From a virus: a stretch of DNA of 23,420 nucleotides. Location of the stretch: positions 1-23,420 of IMG/VR virus record IMGVR_UViG_3300027170_000003; one strand, given 5' to 3'. The notes beneath the pieces were generated by a model. That model was not told the DNA's origin, did no database searches, and saw only the letters and a list, made by a program, of their open reading frames with translations. Made by a program: the position numbers and the translations under genes. Shown in pieces: positions 15,062 through 20,604 of this stretch (the first letter of the stretch is position 1; each line of letters starts with the position of its first letter).

Positions 15062-15125
15062 CCCCCTATGCCCCCTTATGCCCCCTATGCCCCCTATGCT
15101 TACCCCCTACACCCCTTGTTCCCCC
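15062..15125 (-). repeat. Seven C-runs (G-runs on coding strand), possible G-quadruplex
   Basis: C tracts of 4-5 at 15062-66, 15071-75, 15081-85, 15090-94, 15103-107, 15112-115 and 15121-125 form an irregular tandem repeat of about 9-10 bases (CCCCCTATG). On the minus strand and in the mRNA these are G runs separated by loops of 4-8 bases, easily enough for a quadruplex. The array covers the C-terminal codons of the HTH gene, its stop and the leader of the VRR-NUC gene. Confidence 0.8.
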
Positions 15126-15338
15126 ATCAGTATAGGTCTTACCCTTTATTAGTTGGTACATTAAAGGTTGTGATACGCTATACTTCCTAGCAAGAGATGA
15201 GATAGTTATCTTCTCTGTAGCAGTAGTGTATTCTTCTCTGATAGCATCTGCCTCAGCAACAGTAAACTTTCTTCTGGAGTAACCACCACCTCTACTATCT
15301 TTTCTATCTTCTATTCTTATCTTTCTAATCTTTGGCAT
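15066..15338 (-). CDS. Small HTH DNA-binding protein
   Basis: 90 residues, basic. After an Arg-rich N-terminus (KIRKIRIEDRKDSRGGGYSRRK), residues about 46-67 form a helix-turn-helix (ISSLARKYSVSQPLMYQLIKG). The last 20 residues (GGTRGVGGKHRGHRGHKGA) are a low-complexity Gly/Arg/His tail produced by the G-run repeat, so the tail may be a repeat expansion that slid into the gene. It may be a regulator or a DNA-binding partner of the nuclease encoded just downstream. The repeat makes tail length likely to vary among relatives. Confidence 0.7.
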   Translation of the reverse strand: MPKIRKIRIEDRKDSRGGGYSRRKFTVAEADAIREEYTTATEKITISSLARKYSVSQPLMYQLIKGKTYTDGGTRGVGGKHRGHRGHKGA

Positions 15339-15341
15339 AAT

Positions 15342-15602
15342 CTAATATTCATCTTCAAACCTATCAGTAGTTTCACCATATTGATTTTCAATATCAATAC
15401 TTGTAATTATAACATCTACTTTATGTAGGTTCTTTTTATTTATGTAACAAATTCTATCTATTAATTCTTGGTCGCTCTCTATTTCTTTAATGTTAGATGT
15501 AAGAACAAATGTATCTAGTATTCCTGTAATTGCTTTTCTAGTTACAACTTTTTTATTCTTTATCTCGTAAGATACAAATACTCTAAAGATTGGTTTTTTC
15601 AT
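15342..15602 (-). CDS. Hypothetical protein
   Basis: 86 residues, alternating strands and helices. It begins MKKPIFRVFVSYEIKNKKVVTRKAITGIL, has a helical part IKEIESDQELIDRICYINKK and a strand KVDVIITSIDI, and ends in an acidic tail. No family is recognised. It overlaps the DUF3310-like gene upstream by 20 bases, and 3 bases separate its stop from the HTH gene, which suggests it belongs to the same operon. Confidence 0.68.
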   Translation of the reverse strand: MKKPIFRVFVSYEIKNKKVVTRKAITGILDTFVLTSNIKEIESDQELIDRICYINKKNLHKVDVIITSIDIENQYGETTDRFEDEY

Positions 15603-15903
15603 TTTTAATTTTATCTAACTCAAACTCTAGGTGGTTAATAGCCTTCTGTATGCAATCAACACTTGTATCGTGCTTACGCTTTGCTCTCATCAGATATGTA
15701 CAGGCAGTACCGATATTATAGGATAAATCAAAATCCTCTACAACTTTCCTAGCCTCATATCCATAAACTCTACCAATGTAATAGTTTGGAGTTTTATCTT
15801 TACTGTAATCTACTTTATCTTCTACCACCTCATTTTGCCAAGTAGTAGTTGGAGTCCATCCATTCCTTCCTTTATCGTTATAATATTTATTATGCTTTGT
15901 CAT
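15583..15903 (-). CDS. DUF3310-like (SaV-type) protein
   Basis: 106 residues. Residues about 40-100 fit the DUF3310 pattern: a Tyr-containing start (YYIGRVYGYEARKVVEDFDLSYNIGTACTYLMRAKRKH) followed by a helix that ends the domain (CIQKAINHLEFELDKI). Members are common in phage early regions and are often annotated as nucleotide-kinase-like, but no biochemical activity is proven to my knowledge. The first 35 residues are polar and rich in Asn, Thr and Trp. It overlaps the upstream micro-gene by 14 bases. Confidence 0.75.
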   Translation of the reverse strand: MTKHNKYYNDKGRNGWTPTTTWQNEVVEDKVDYSKDKTPNYYIGRVYGYEARKVVEDFDLSYNIGTACTYLMRAKRKHDTSVDCIQKAINHLEFELDKIKNEKTNL

Positions 15904-16036
15904 TTAATTTATCTATATTTTTTTTTAACTTCTCATTCTCTTGTCTTGCTATCTTATCCTCAACATAGCATAAAGCAAATATATATAAAATCACAACACC
16001 AACAATCATTAAAGCACCAATAGTTGCACTATTCAT
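15890..16036 (-). CDS. 48-aa membrane/coil micropeptide
   Basis: An ATG at 16036 (or 16039, one residue longer) overlaps the end of the upstream gene. Residues about 6-24 are one membrane helix (IGALMIVGVVILYIFALCY), followed by a charged helix (VEDKIARQENEKLKKNIDKL) that could be a coiled coil. The C-terminus overlaps the next gene by 14 bases. Tight overlaps on both sides make it a likely gene. Phage Rz/spanin-like or membrane-anchor roles are possible, but the context is early genes, not lysis. Confidence 0.6.
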   Translation of the reverse strand: MNSATIGALMIVGVVILYIFALCYVEDKIARQENEKLKKNIDKLNDKA

Positions 16037-16205
16037 CATTTAATATTTTTAAGAGTTGATGGCATGTATATATCCTATCATCACCTGCATAGTTTTCGTA
16101 TATCATTGTAAAGTTGTCATTCTTCCAAGTCCATAAAGACTTTACTCCAGTCTTAATGTGATGCTTCAATACACTCTTGATTGTCTTATAAGTTCTTTTC
16201 CCCAT
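16029..16205 (-). CDS. 58-aa hypothetical protein
   Basis: MGKRTYKTIKSVLKHHIKTGV, then KSLWTWKNDNFTMIYENYAGDDRIYTCHQLLKILNDE. A frame open further upstream would allow ten more residues, but the ATG at 16205 lies one base after the stop of the preceding micro-gene (TAATATG), so that start is chosen. Aromatic strands and a C-terminal helix are visible; no family is recognised. Confidence 0.6.
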   Translation of the reverse strand: MGKRTYKTIKSVLKHHIKTGVKSLWTWKNDNFTMIYENYAGDDRIYTCHQLLKILNDE

Positions 16206-16206
16206 A

Positions 16207-16341
16207 TTATTTTTGATTTTTATACCAAACCCCATAACCTTTTGCTTTACCAGTAAATGGAACTTTTTTAAGTATTACTAATTCTTCTTCCTTATCCTTT
16301 TTATACTTAGGATTCTTACTATTTAATTTTCGTTTCTTCAT
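16207..16341 (-). CDS. 44-aa basic micropeptide
   Basis: MKKRKLNSKNPKYKKDKEEE, then LVILKKVPFTGKAKGYGVWYKNQK. It is very Lys-rich, which suggests nucleic-acid or ribosome contact, but this is a guess. The leader AAATAAACAATATG carries the early A-rich motif, and its stop is one base from the next ATG. Upstream lies a structured noncoding stretch (16359-16447). Confidence 0.55.
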   Translation of the reverse strand: MKKRKLNSKNPKYKKDKEEELVILKKVPFTGKAKGYGVWYKNQK

Positions 16342-16358
16342 ATTGTTTATTTAATAAG

Positions 16359-16447
16359 CATAGTGGGGGTTAGAAAAAAAAAGGAATATTAACGCTTAGG
16401 GGTTTCAGAGTATCCCCATTGTTGTTATTATTATTTATCCCCACTAT
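16359..16447 (-). other. Structured stretch with competing G4/C4 tracts
   Basis: ATAGTGGGG (plus 16360-16368) and CCCCACTAT (16439-16447) are exact reverse complements, 70 bases apart. Between them lie a second pair, GGGG/CCCC (16409-16412 and 16424-16427), and a T9 run on the transcript. The RNA could switch between a long-range stem and local hairpins. This is a transcript leader between a micro-ORF and the 44-aa gene. No known riboswitch class is recognised. Confidence 0.4.
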
Positions 16448-16523
16448 ACTCATCTTCTATTAATACAGAGCAGAAATAGGCTTCTAGCACACAAGCGATT
16501 ATAACCACTCCCCATATTATCAT
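16431..16523 (-). CDS. 30-aa membrane micropeptide
   Basis: Reads MIIWGVVIIACVLEAYFCSV plus LIEDEYSGDK. A hydrophobic helix at residues 1-20 ends in an acidic tail. A GTG at 16535 would add four residues. The ATG lies about 17 bases after the TATATTTG box at 16540-16547, so this is the first gene of that transcript, with a very short leader. The last codons overlap one arm of the G/C-tract inverted repeat. Confidence 0.48.
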   Translation of the reverse strand: MIIWGVVIIACVLEAYFCSVLIEDEYSGDK

Positions 16524-16539
16524 AAATGTTTTCACAATG

Positions 16540-16572
16540 CAAATATATAAAAATATTTCAATTTTATACAAA
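16540..16572 (-). promoter_or_regulatory. Flavobacterial-type promoter
   Basis: TATATTTG (16547-16540, minus strand) is an exact TAnnTTTG box, with TTTG 21 bases upstream (16572-16569). It begins just after the stop of the DnaC-like gene and faces the micro-gene/DUF3310/VRR-NUC operon. Confidence 0.72.
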
Positions 16573-17148
16573 TTAATTCCTAAAACTTTTTCCCTTGATA
16601 ATCACCACTTTACACTTCCTCAACCTATCTAAAGTCCTTTCATCATATCTTTCTTTAAGTGCTTGAGGTGTTAAATTTGTAGTTATTAGTAATGTTTTAG
16701 AACTATCCTCAGCATAAGAAATTGCATCAGCAACTGCATCTATCTTAGTACCATAATCATTTTTAATACTCTCAGTACCTAAGTCATCAATGATAATGAA
16801 TGGTGCTTTATTTCTATCAACTGCACCTAATTCTTTTGCAGGAACGCTTCTTAATATCTTATTTGTTCTAGTCCTAAATATAGCAGGAATAACAAAGTTT
16901 AAGATAGTTGATTTACCTAATCCACATTCCCCCATCAACATCAATCCTCTACCTTTTGTATCTACCATCCAGTCAATAATCTCATCATAAGCAGGTAAAT
17001 GCTCATACTTTTCAACTGTTCTATCGTAATACTCAAAAGACTTAATGAACATTTCTTTTATTTCTTCTCTTACTCCTAGTTTATATCTGTTGTAAACCTT
17101 TGGCTGCAGGAAGTCTGCATTTTTAAATGTATCTTCTATTGTTCTCAT
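16573..17148 (-). CDS. DnaC/IstB-like helicase loader ATPase
   Basis: 191 residues. Walker A GECGLGKST at 73-81, Walker B FIIIDDLG at 117-124, a sensor-1 stretch LLITTN at 153-158, and arginine-finger candidates in YDERTLDRLRK (168-178) make it an AAA+ protein of the DnaC/IstB type, with a shorter N-terminus than bacterial DnaC. Such proteins load the replicative helicase. No helicase gene is seen in the window, so it would act on the host DnaB or on one encoded outside. It starts 3 bases after the replisome-organizer-like gene stops, consistent with a replication pair. Confidence 0.9.
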   Translation of the reverse strand: MRTIEDTFKNADFLQPKVYNRYKLGVREEIKEMFIKSFEYYDRTVEKYEHLPAYDEIIDWMVDTKGRGLMLMGECGLGKSTILNFVIPAIFRTRTNKILRSVPAKELGAVDRNKAPFIIIDDLGTESIKNDYGTKIDAVADAISYAEDSSKTLLITTNLTPQALKERYDERTLDRLRKCKVVIIKGKSFRN

Positions 17149-17151
17149 AGT

Positions 17152-17775
17152 TTAAAATTTACCATCACCATAATCTCCTCCTTTTTTATGTCTGTGTGAT
17201 GTAGTGTTATTGTTATTAGTTTTATTTTGTCTTTTCTCCCAAGTCCTTACACAAGCCTTCCAATCTTTCATTTTGTTTTTACCTATCAACCAATTTTTAC
17301 TCTCATAGAAATCAAAAAAAGTTTCTGCATCAATACCATTATTCCTCCATAAACAATATTCTTTAATATCATTAACTTCTGGTTTTTTAAAAGAAACCCC
17401 TTTATTATTAATATGTTTATCTTTAGATAAACTAATACTATCTTTAAAGTTTTCTTTAATACCCCCCTTAAAGTTTTCTTTAACACCCCCTTTAAGTTTT
17501 CTTATATACCTCCTTTCAATTTCTTTAGTATTTCCTTTATAGATGTAATGAGTTGATATGTAGCCATTTGCAACTAATTCACTTACCCATTTAGAAATAG
17601 TAACAGTACTCTTACCATAAAGGTTAGAAAAGTATTTATTTGTGGCAAAGCACTCACCATTAATATTAAGTAGTGCAGTTATTTCAGCATATAATAATTT
17701 AGCATTTGCAGTTAGATTCTTATCATATCTAACCTCAGCACTTATTATAGCATAGTAGTTTGGTTGTTCTTTCAT
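17152..17775 (-). CDS. Replisome-organizer-like replication protein
   Basis: 207 residues. Residues about 1-90 are a winged helix of the phage replication-initiator type (YAIISAEVRYDKNLTANAKLLYAEI at the start, GECFATNKYFSNLYGKSTVTISKWVSELVANGYI as the recognition part). A linker holds a repeated GGVKENFK/GGIKENFK, and the C-terminal half includes ESKNWLIGKNKMKDWKACVRTWEKR, typical of DnaD-like and phage organizer proteins. It should bind the origin and recruit the loader encoded next. The C-terminus is Asn/His/Gly-rich low complexity. Confidence in the role is high; no partner is shown directly. Confidence 0.83.
   Translation of the reverse strand: MKEQPNYYAIISAEVRYDKNLTANAKLLYAEITALLNINGECFATNKYFSNLYGKSTVTISKWVSELVANGYISTHYIYKGNTKEIERRYIRKLKGGVKENFKGGIKENFKDSISLSKDKHINNKGVSFKKPEVNDIKEYCLWRNNGIDAETFFDFYESKNWLIGKNKMKDWKACVRTWEKRQNKTNNNNTTSHRHKKGGDYGDGKF
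17444..17490 (-). repeat. 24-bp tandem repeat in the linker of the replication gene
   Basis: TTAAAGTTTTCTTTAA followed by a T/C, an A and a run of C repeats at 17444 and 17468 (24-base unit, two full copies plus a partial third at 17491). It encodes the eight-residue repeat GGVKENFK/GGIKENFK. The C runs are unusual in this AT-rich DNA. Confidence 0.75.
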
Positions 17776-17786
17776 TGTTTTTAGTT

Positions 17787-18296
17787 TTAGTTATTTTTTG
17801 GTATCTCTAGTTCATAGCACTCTGTATAGGTGGACATAACTACAGTCCATTCACTTACCTGTTCGTGAGTAAACCAACAAAATCTTGCGTATAAGGCGTT
17901 CAATGGCTGTATGAACAAATAGTGCGTAATTTTCTTTTTAGGGTTGTTATGGGCTTTAAAATTAACTCTAAGCGTATTTCCACCACTTTTTACGCCTTTA
18001 ACATCAATGTAGTTTAACTCACCAATGCCTTCCATAATTAAGTCAGCCTCAACAACTGGTCTTTGCTCAAGTAGTGGTGCAGCCTTGTATCTTATACCTT
18101 TATTGTTCTCCATCAGATGCCTTGCAATAAGTTCTGCAAATATTCCTAACTGAGAGATAGAGTGTTCTTGTTTACCTCTATATTTTTCTGTGTTTTTATT
18201 ATAAACATCAGCAGACAACATACTCCTTACCTTAGCAAGTTCATCAGATAGTTTGATGAAAGTGCTAGGATAAGTTGTTTTTTTCCATTTAATCAT
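17787..18296 (-). CDS. PD-(D/E)XK nuclease (putative)
   Basis: 169 residues. E55 in a helix (GIFAELIARHL), D85 in VVEADLI and D98-V-K100 in YIDVK match the PD-(D/E)XK order (E ... D ... DxK). These folds are seen in Holliday-junction resolvases and phage exonucleases; which one this is cannot be settled by eye. The C-terminus has two beta segments (HYLFIQPLNALYARFCWFT). Its ATG shares one base with the stop of the SSB-like gene (TAATG), so the two are coupled and probably act together in recombination or repair. Confidence 0.75.
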   Translation of the reverse strand: MIKWKKTTYPSTFIKLSDELAKVRSMLSADVYNKNTEKYRGKQEHSISQLGIFAELIARHLMENNKGIRYKAAPLLEQRPVVEADLIMEGIGELNYIDVKGVKSGGNTLRVNFKAHNNPKKKITHYLFIQPLNALYARFCWFTHEQVSEWTVVMSTYTECYELEIPKNN

Positions 18297-18571
18297 TAGA
18301 ATGGTAAGTCATCATCTGTTTTTGCTGTAGACTTCTTAGCAGCAGTTGGCTTAGAATCTTTTGGTGGCTCATAAGTATTTACATAAGCATAATGAGTTGC
18401 ACCCTTTTCAGATGGTTCTCTCCTTTCTGAAATCACCATAGAAACCCAACCATTCTTTGAGTTTGCTTGTAGTTCATCCATCTTAAAGTTAGCAACCATC
18501 ATTGTACCATACTTCGTATCAATATTTTTGATACTACTTGGCAAGTAAACCTTCTCTTTCTTGTCTGTCAT
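18296..18571 (-). CDS. SSB-like protein with DDDLPF tip
   Basis: 91 residues. A beta-rich front half (VYLPSSIKNIDTKYGTMMVANFKMDELQ, then SMVISERRE and HYAYVNTYEP) is followed by a Pro/Lys/Ala linker. The last six residues are DDDLPF, the acidic tip that single-stranded DNA-binding proteins use to recruit partners. The front half is short for an OB fold but fits small phage SSBs in Bacteroidota. It overlaps the DnaA-like gene by 38 bases and is coupled to the nuclease gene downstream. I infer that it coats ssDNA and docks recombination enzymes. Confidence 0.72.
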   Translation of the reverse strand: MTDKKEKVYLPSSIKNIDTKYGTMMVANFKMDELQANSKNGWVSMVISERREPSEKGATHYAYVNTYEPPKDSKPTAAKKSTAKTDDDLPF

Positions 18572-18974
18572 TTTTTGATTTTTTAATTTTATATAATTTA
18601 GTTAATGATTCGCTGATTTGTTTTAATTGAGTTTCTAGTCCTAATATTTCTTCATCCACCTCAACTTCAATAACCCTATCTTCTACTCTTTTAAAAGCAT
18701 CAGTATCTTCTGGATAGTTATTGTAAAAGAACTCAAACTTTCTTGTGTGGTGTATAATAGAGGCATGATGTAGGTTTGTTACTCTACCTATCTCGCTAAG
18801 AGTTAATCCAAACATCTCTCTTAATATGTAGATATACATTCTCTTAGCAAATATAATGTTTTTCTTTCTACTACCCAAAAACATTTCCTCCTGTTTAATG
18901 TTATAAATATCTGCTAATTCTTTTGTAATTACATTGTGGTAGTAATCACTAAATTTTAATCTTCTTCTTCTCAT
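18534..18974 (-). CDS. DnaA domain IV-like DNA-binding protein
   Basis: 146 residues without an AAA+ domain. Residues about 18-80 resemble the DnaA C-terminal domain: LADIYNIKQEEMFLGSRKKNIIFAKRMYIYIL, then GLTLSEIGRVTNLHHASIIHHTRK, whose last part matches the HxSxxxHxxRK signature of the DnaA-box-binding HTH. The C-terminal third is a charged helix (EVDEEILGLETQLKQISESLTKLYKIKK), possibly a coiled coil for dimerisation. A DNA-binding domain alone can mark an origin or block host DnaA; neither is shown. A near DnaA box is noted at 14518-14526. Confidence 0.85.
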   Translation of the reverse strand: MRRRRLKFSDYYHNVITKELADIYNIKQEEMFLGSRKKNIIFAKRMYIYILREMFGLTLSEIGRVTNLHHASIIHHTRKFEFFYNNYPEDTDAFKRVEDRVIEVEVDEEILGLETQLKQISESLTKLYKIKKSKNDRQEREGLLAK

Positions 18975-18986
18975 TTTGTTATAATT

Positions 18987-19229
18987 TTAATTTAAGTCGT
19001 ACACTATTGTATCAACTATGTCTTGTGTTTTTAATCCAATAAAGTCTGCTAATGTTTTAGCGTGAATGAATCTAAGTGATGGTGGATTCTCTATAAACTT
19101 TCTACTTGTAGCGTAATTAACTCCAAGTATCTTACAAAGTTTTAAATTAGACACACCATATATTCTTAGTAGAGCCTCAAACTCATTTCTGGATTCTCTG
19201 ATTTGTACTAATGTATATTTATTTGTCAT
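18987..19229 (-). CDS. Small Cro/CI-type HTH protein
   Basis: 80 residues. Residues about 25-65 show a helix-turn-helix: VSNLKLCKILGVNYATSRKFIENP, then a third helix (LRFIHAKTLADFIGLKTQDIV). The first helix is preceded by an EFEALLRIYG segment. It may be a repressor of the early operon. Its ATG lies inside the last codons of the preceding gene (11-base overlap), so the genes are co-translated. Confidence 0.72.
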   Translation of the reverse strand: MTNKYTLVQIRESRNEFEALLRIYGVSNLKLCKILGVNYATSRKFIENPPSLRFIHAKTLADFIGLKTQDIVDTIVYDLN

Positions 19230-19434
19230 CTCTCTTTATGTATTTTTCAATCTTAGATTTCTCAACTTTAAATTTAGTTTTACCAACATGATAAAAATCT
19301 ATAAGTTGTTGCTTGTCTAACATCTTCATCATATCATCCTCAACAATCTCACCCAAAAGGTGTTTCTTGTTCCATATAATATAAGTGTAGGTTTTTAAAA
19401 AGTGATTAAAAATCTCTATGTCCAAACACTCCAT
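19219..19434 (-). CDS. Small excisionase-like/HTH protein (weak)
   Basis: 71 residues from the ATG at 19434 (MECLDIEIFNHFLKTYTYIIW). Earlier in-frame starts at 19476 and 19488 would add up to 18 residues but overlap the upstream gene by 71-83 bases. The C-terminal part (MLDKQQLIDFYHVGKTKF, then VEKSKIEKYIKR) faintly resembles an excisionase-type HTH. The 29-base overlap with the gene above is normal in this operon. The family is uncertain. Confidence 0.55.
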   Translation of the reverse strand: MECLDIEIFNHFLKTYTYIIWNKKHLLGEIVEDDMMKMLDKQQLIDFYHVGKTKFKVEKSKIEKYIKRDDK

Positions 19435-19672
19435 CTTTGCACATTTTTTCCCATTGTTTTCTTGTGTCTTTTTCATATCTGTTTTCATATATTTTAGTTA
19501 TTATTTCTTCTGCTTCTAGTTCTGTTAAATCATTTATTCTTCCTAGAATATCAGATTTCATTGTTTCTGTAAAAGATGTTAGGTCAATGTTACTCTCAAT
19601 GATAAGCCATTGGGTATCTGTAATACCACTAGGCTCACCATCAAGAATATTATCTATCCAATCATCAGTCAT
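19406..19672 (-). CDS. Hypothetical acidic protein
   Basis: 88 residues. It begins MTDDWIDNILDGEPSGITDTQW and continues with helical charged stretches (LGRINDLTELEAEEIITKIYENRY, then KDTRKQWEKMCKDG). No family is recognised. Its ATG shares a base with the stop of the 177-aa gene (TAATG). It may be a partner of the annealing-type protein because of this coupling; nothing else supports a role. Confidence 0.65.
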   Translation of the reverse strand: MTDDWIDNILDGEPSGITDTQWLIIESNIDLTSFTETMKSDILGRINDLTELEAEEIITKIYENRYEKDTRKQWEKMCKDGVFGHRDF

Positions 19673-20205
19673 TAATCTACAATCTCATCCTGACCAAATA
19701 CTCCTTGCTCATAGAATCCTGCAATCTTTAAAACAACTCTACTCATTGCTCTCTTTTCTGCCATAGCAACAGGGAACTTCTTACCACCTCCCATTAAGTT
19801 ATTGTCAGATGCTTCTCCAAAACTCATAGCGTTCTTAACCTCATTACCAACCTTCATTGATGCTGCTGCTCTTAATACGCATATTCCTTTTTCTATATCC
19901 ATATTGATTACTTCATAAGCAACTGTAATATTGTTTCTTGATACAATCTTATCAATTCCAGTTCTTGTGATAACTACAAATCCTCTCTTGTCTTTGTAAA
20001 TATCTTCTTCTACTAAACCATTCTCTTTGTACATCCTTCTTAAAGCCTCTTTTCTTGTTTCTACAATTGGCTCAGGTTGTTTTCTTAATTTTTCTTGCAT
20101 TGTTTTTTTTGACATTTTGTTATTATTTAATTGATTAATACTCGGTTCTTGTTGAGCAAGTTCTTCTTGCTTCATTTGCATAAATTCTTCTTTCATTCTT
20201 CCCAT
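19672..20205 (-). CDS. Possible single-strand annealing/recombination protein
   Basis: 177 residues. A helical charged N-terminus (about 1-45) with alternative starts at M11 and M31 is followed by KRGFVVITRTGIDKIVSRNNITVAYEVINMD, then ICVLRAAASMKVGNEVK and AMSFGEASDN, and the C-terminal VAMAEKRAMSRVVLKIAGFYEQGVFGQDE. The last stretch (AEKRAxSRVVLKIAG) recalls Erf/Sak/Rad52-type phage annealing proteins, in which a similar basic helix is conserved. That link is from memory and moderate. Its position two genes after a 54-aa ORF at the head of the early operon, with an SSB-like protein downstream, fits recombination. Confidence 0.5.
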   Translation of the reverse strand: MGRMKEEFMQMKQEELAQQEPSINQLNNNKMSKKTMQEKLRKQPEPIVETRKEALRRMYKENGLVEEDIYKDKRGFVVITRTGIDKIVSRNNITVAYEVINMDIEKGICVLRAAASMKVGNEVKNAMSFGEASDNNLMGGGKKFPVAMAEKRAMSRVVLKIAGFYEQGVFGQDEIVD

Positions 20206-20217
20206 AATTTTATAGTT

Positions 20218-20298
20218 TTAGTTAGTTATTTTGTCTTGTTGGACAATGTAGATAATCATAAGTATTATGATTGTAGGTACTGCGATTAGTGTTTCCAT
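20218..20298 (-). CDS. 26-aa membrane micropeptide
   Basis: Reads METLIAVPTIIILMIIYIVQ plus QDKITN. One hydrophobic helix spans about residues 4-20. It is preceded by the early leader (AACTAAAACAATAAACTAAATGG), and its stop TAA lies in the leader of the next gene, so the layout is that of a real operon member. It is too short to assign a role. Confidence 0.5.
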   Translation of the reverse strand: METLIAVPTIIILMIIYIVQQDKITN

Positions 20299-20301
20299 TT
20301 A

Positions 20302-20323
20302 GTTTATTGTTTTAGTTATTAAT
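20302..20323 (-). repeat. Early-gene leader motif, representative copy
   Basis: GTTTATTGTTTTAGTT on the plus strand is identical at 20302-20317 and 20478-20493. On the minus strand it reads AACTAAAACAATAAAC just before an ATG. Related leaders precede at least ten early genes between 12782 and 20500 (see the separate finding). It is A-rich and contains no Shine-Dalgarno. Confidence 0.6.
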
Positions 20324-20476
20324 TTCTTCCCATAGAATTTGTGTTATTTCACACAACTCAAGCCCATCTTCATCCTGTAATATGTCTGGGTACATTCCAT
20401 TTAGATACCATTCACTAACTACATTAAGAACTTCTTGTTCAGTTAGTTTTAATCTTTTAATTATATCTTCTTCCAT
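20312..20476 (-). CDS. 54-aa acidic protein, first gene of the early operon
   Basis: MEEDIIKRLKLTEQEVLNVV, then SEWYLNGMYPDILQDEDGLELCEITQILWEEINN. It is helical and acidic with no membrane segment. It is the first ORF downstream of the consensus promoter (the -7 box is 29 bases before the ATG), so it is probably among the first phage products made. Small acidic first-early proteins are often host-takeover or anti-defence factors, but this is context inference only. Confidence 0.6.
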   Translation of the reverse strand: MEEDIIKRLKLTEQEVLNVVSEWYLNGMYPDILQDEDGLELCEITQILWEEINN

Positions 20477-20504
20477 TGTTTATTGTTTTAGTTGTTAATT
20501 GAGG

Positions 20505-20537
20505 CAAAGATATAAAATTGGAATTACCCACCAAAAC
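20505..20537 (-). promoter_or_regulatory. Early promoter (flavobacterial type)
   Basis: TATCTTTG (20512-20505, minus strand) is an exact TAnnTTTG box, with TTTTG at 20536-20532, 19 bases upstream. The box is 29 bases from the ATG of the 54-aa gene. This is the best promoter in the window and should drive the replication operon. Confidence 0.8.
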
Positions 20538-20604
20538 ATTTTTAACAATTTTTAGATAATTGTTTGTCTACTAGAAGTAAATTGTATGAAATTTATGTGA
20601 TATT

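Noticed and set aside
15062-15125. CRISPR-like or short tandem repeat array
   Set aside because: Repeat unit of only 9-10 bases, no spacers and partly coding; it is a homopolymer-run repeat, not CRISPR.
16373-16427. Intrinsic terminator made of GGGG/CCCC and the T9 run
   Set aside because: The stem is only four pairs and the T run begins about 14 bases after it; it is kept as part of a possible RNA structure instead.
17286-17486. 66-codon minus-strand frame inside the replication gene
   Set aside because: Out-of-frame shadow of 17152-17775, produced in part by the 24-bp repeat; no leader motif.
19437-19766. 109-codon frame on the plus strand
   Set aside because: Lies opposite three overlapping minus-strand genes and has low-complexity Ser/Leu composition.
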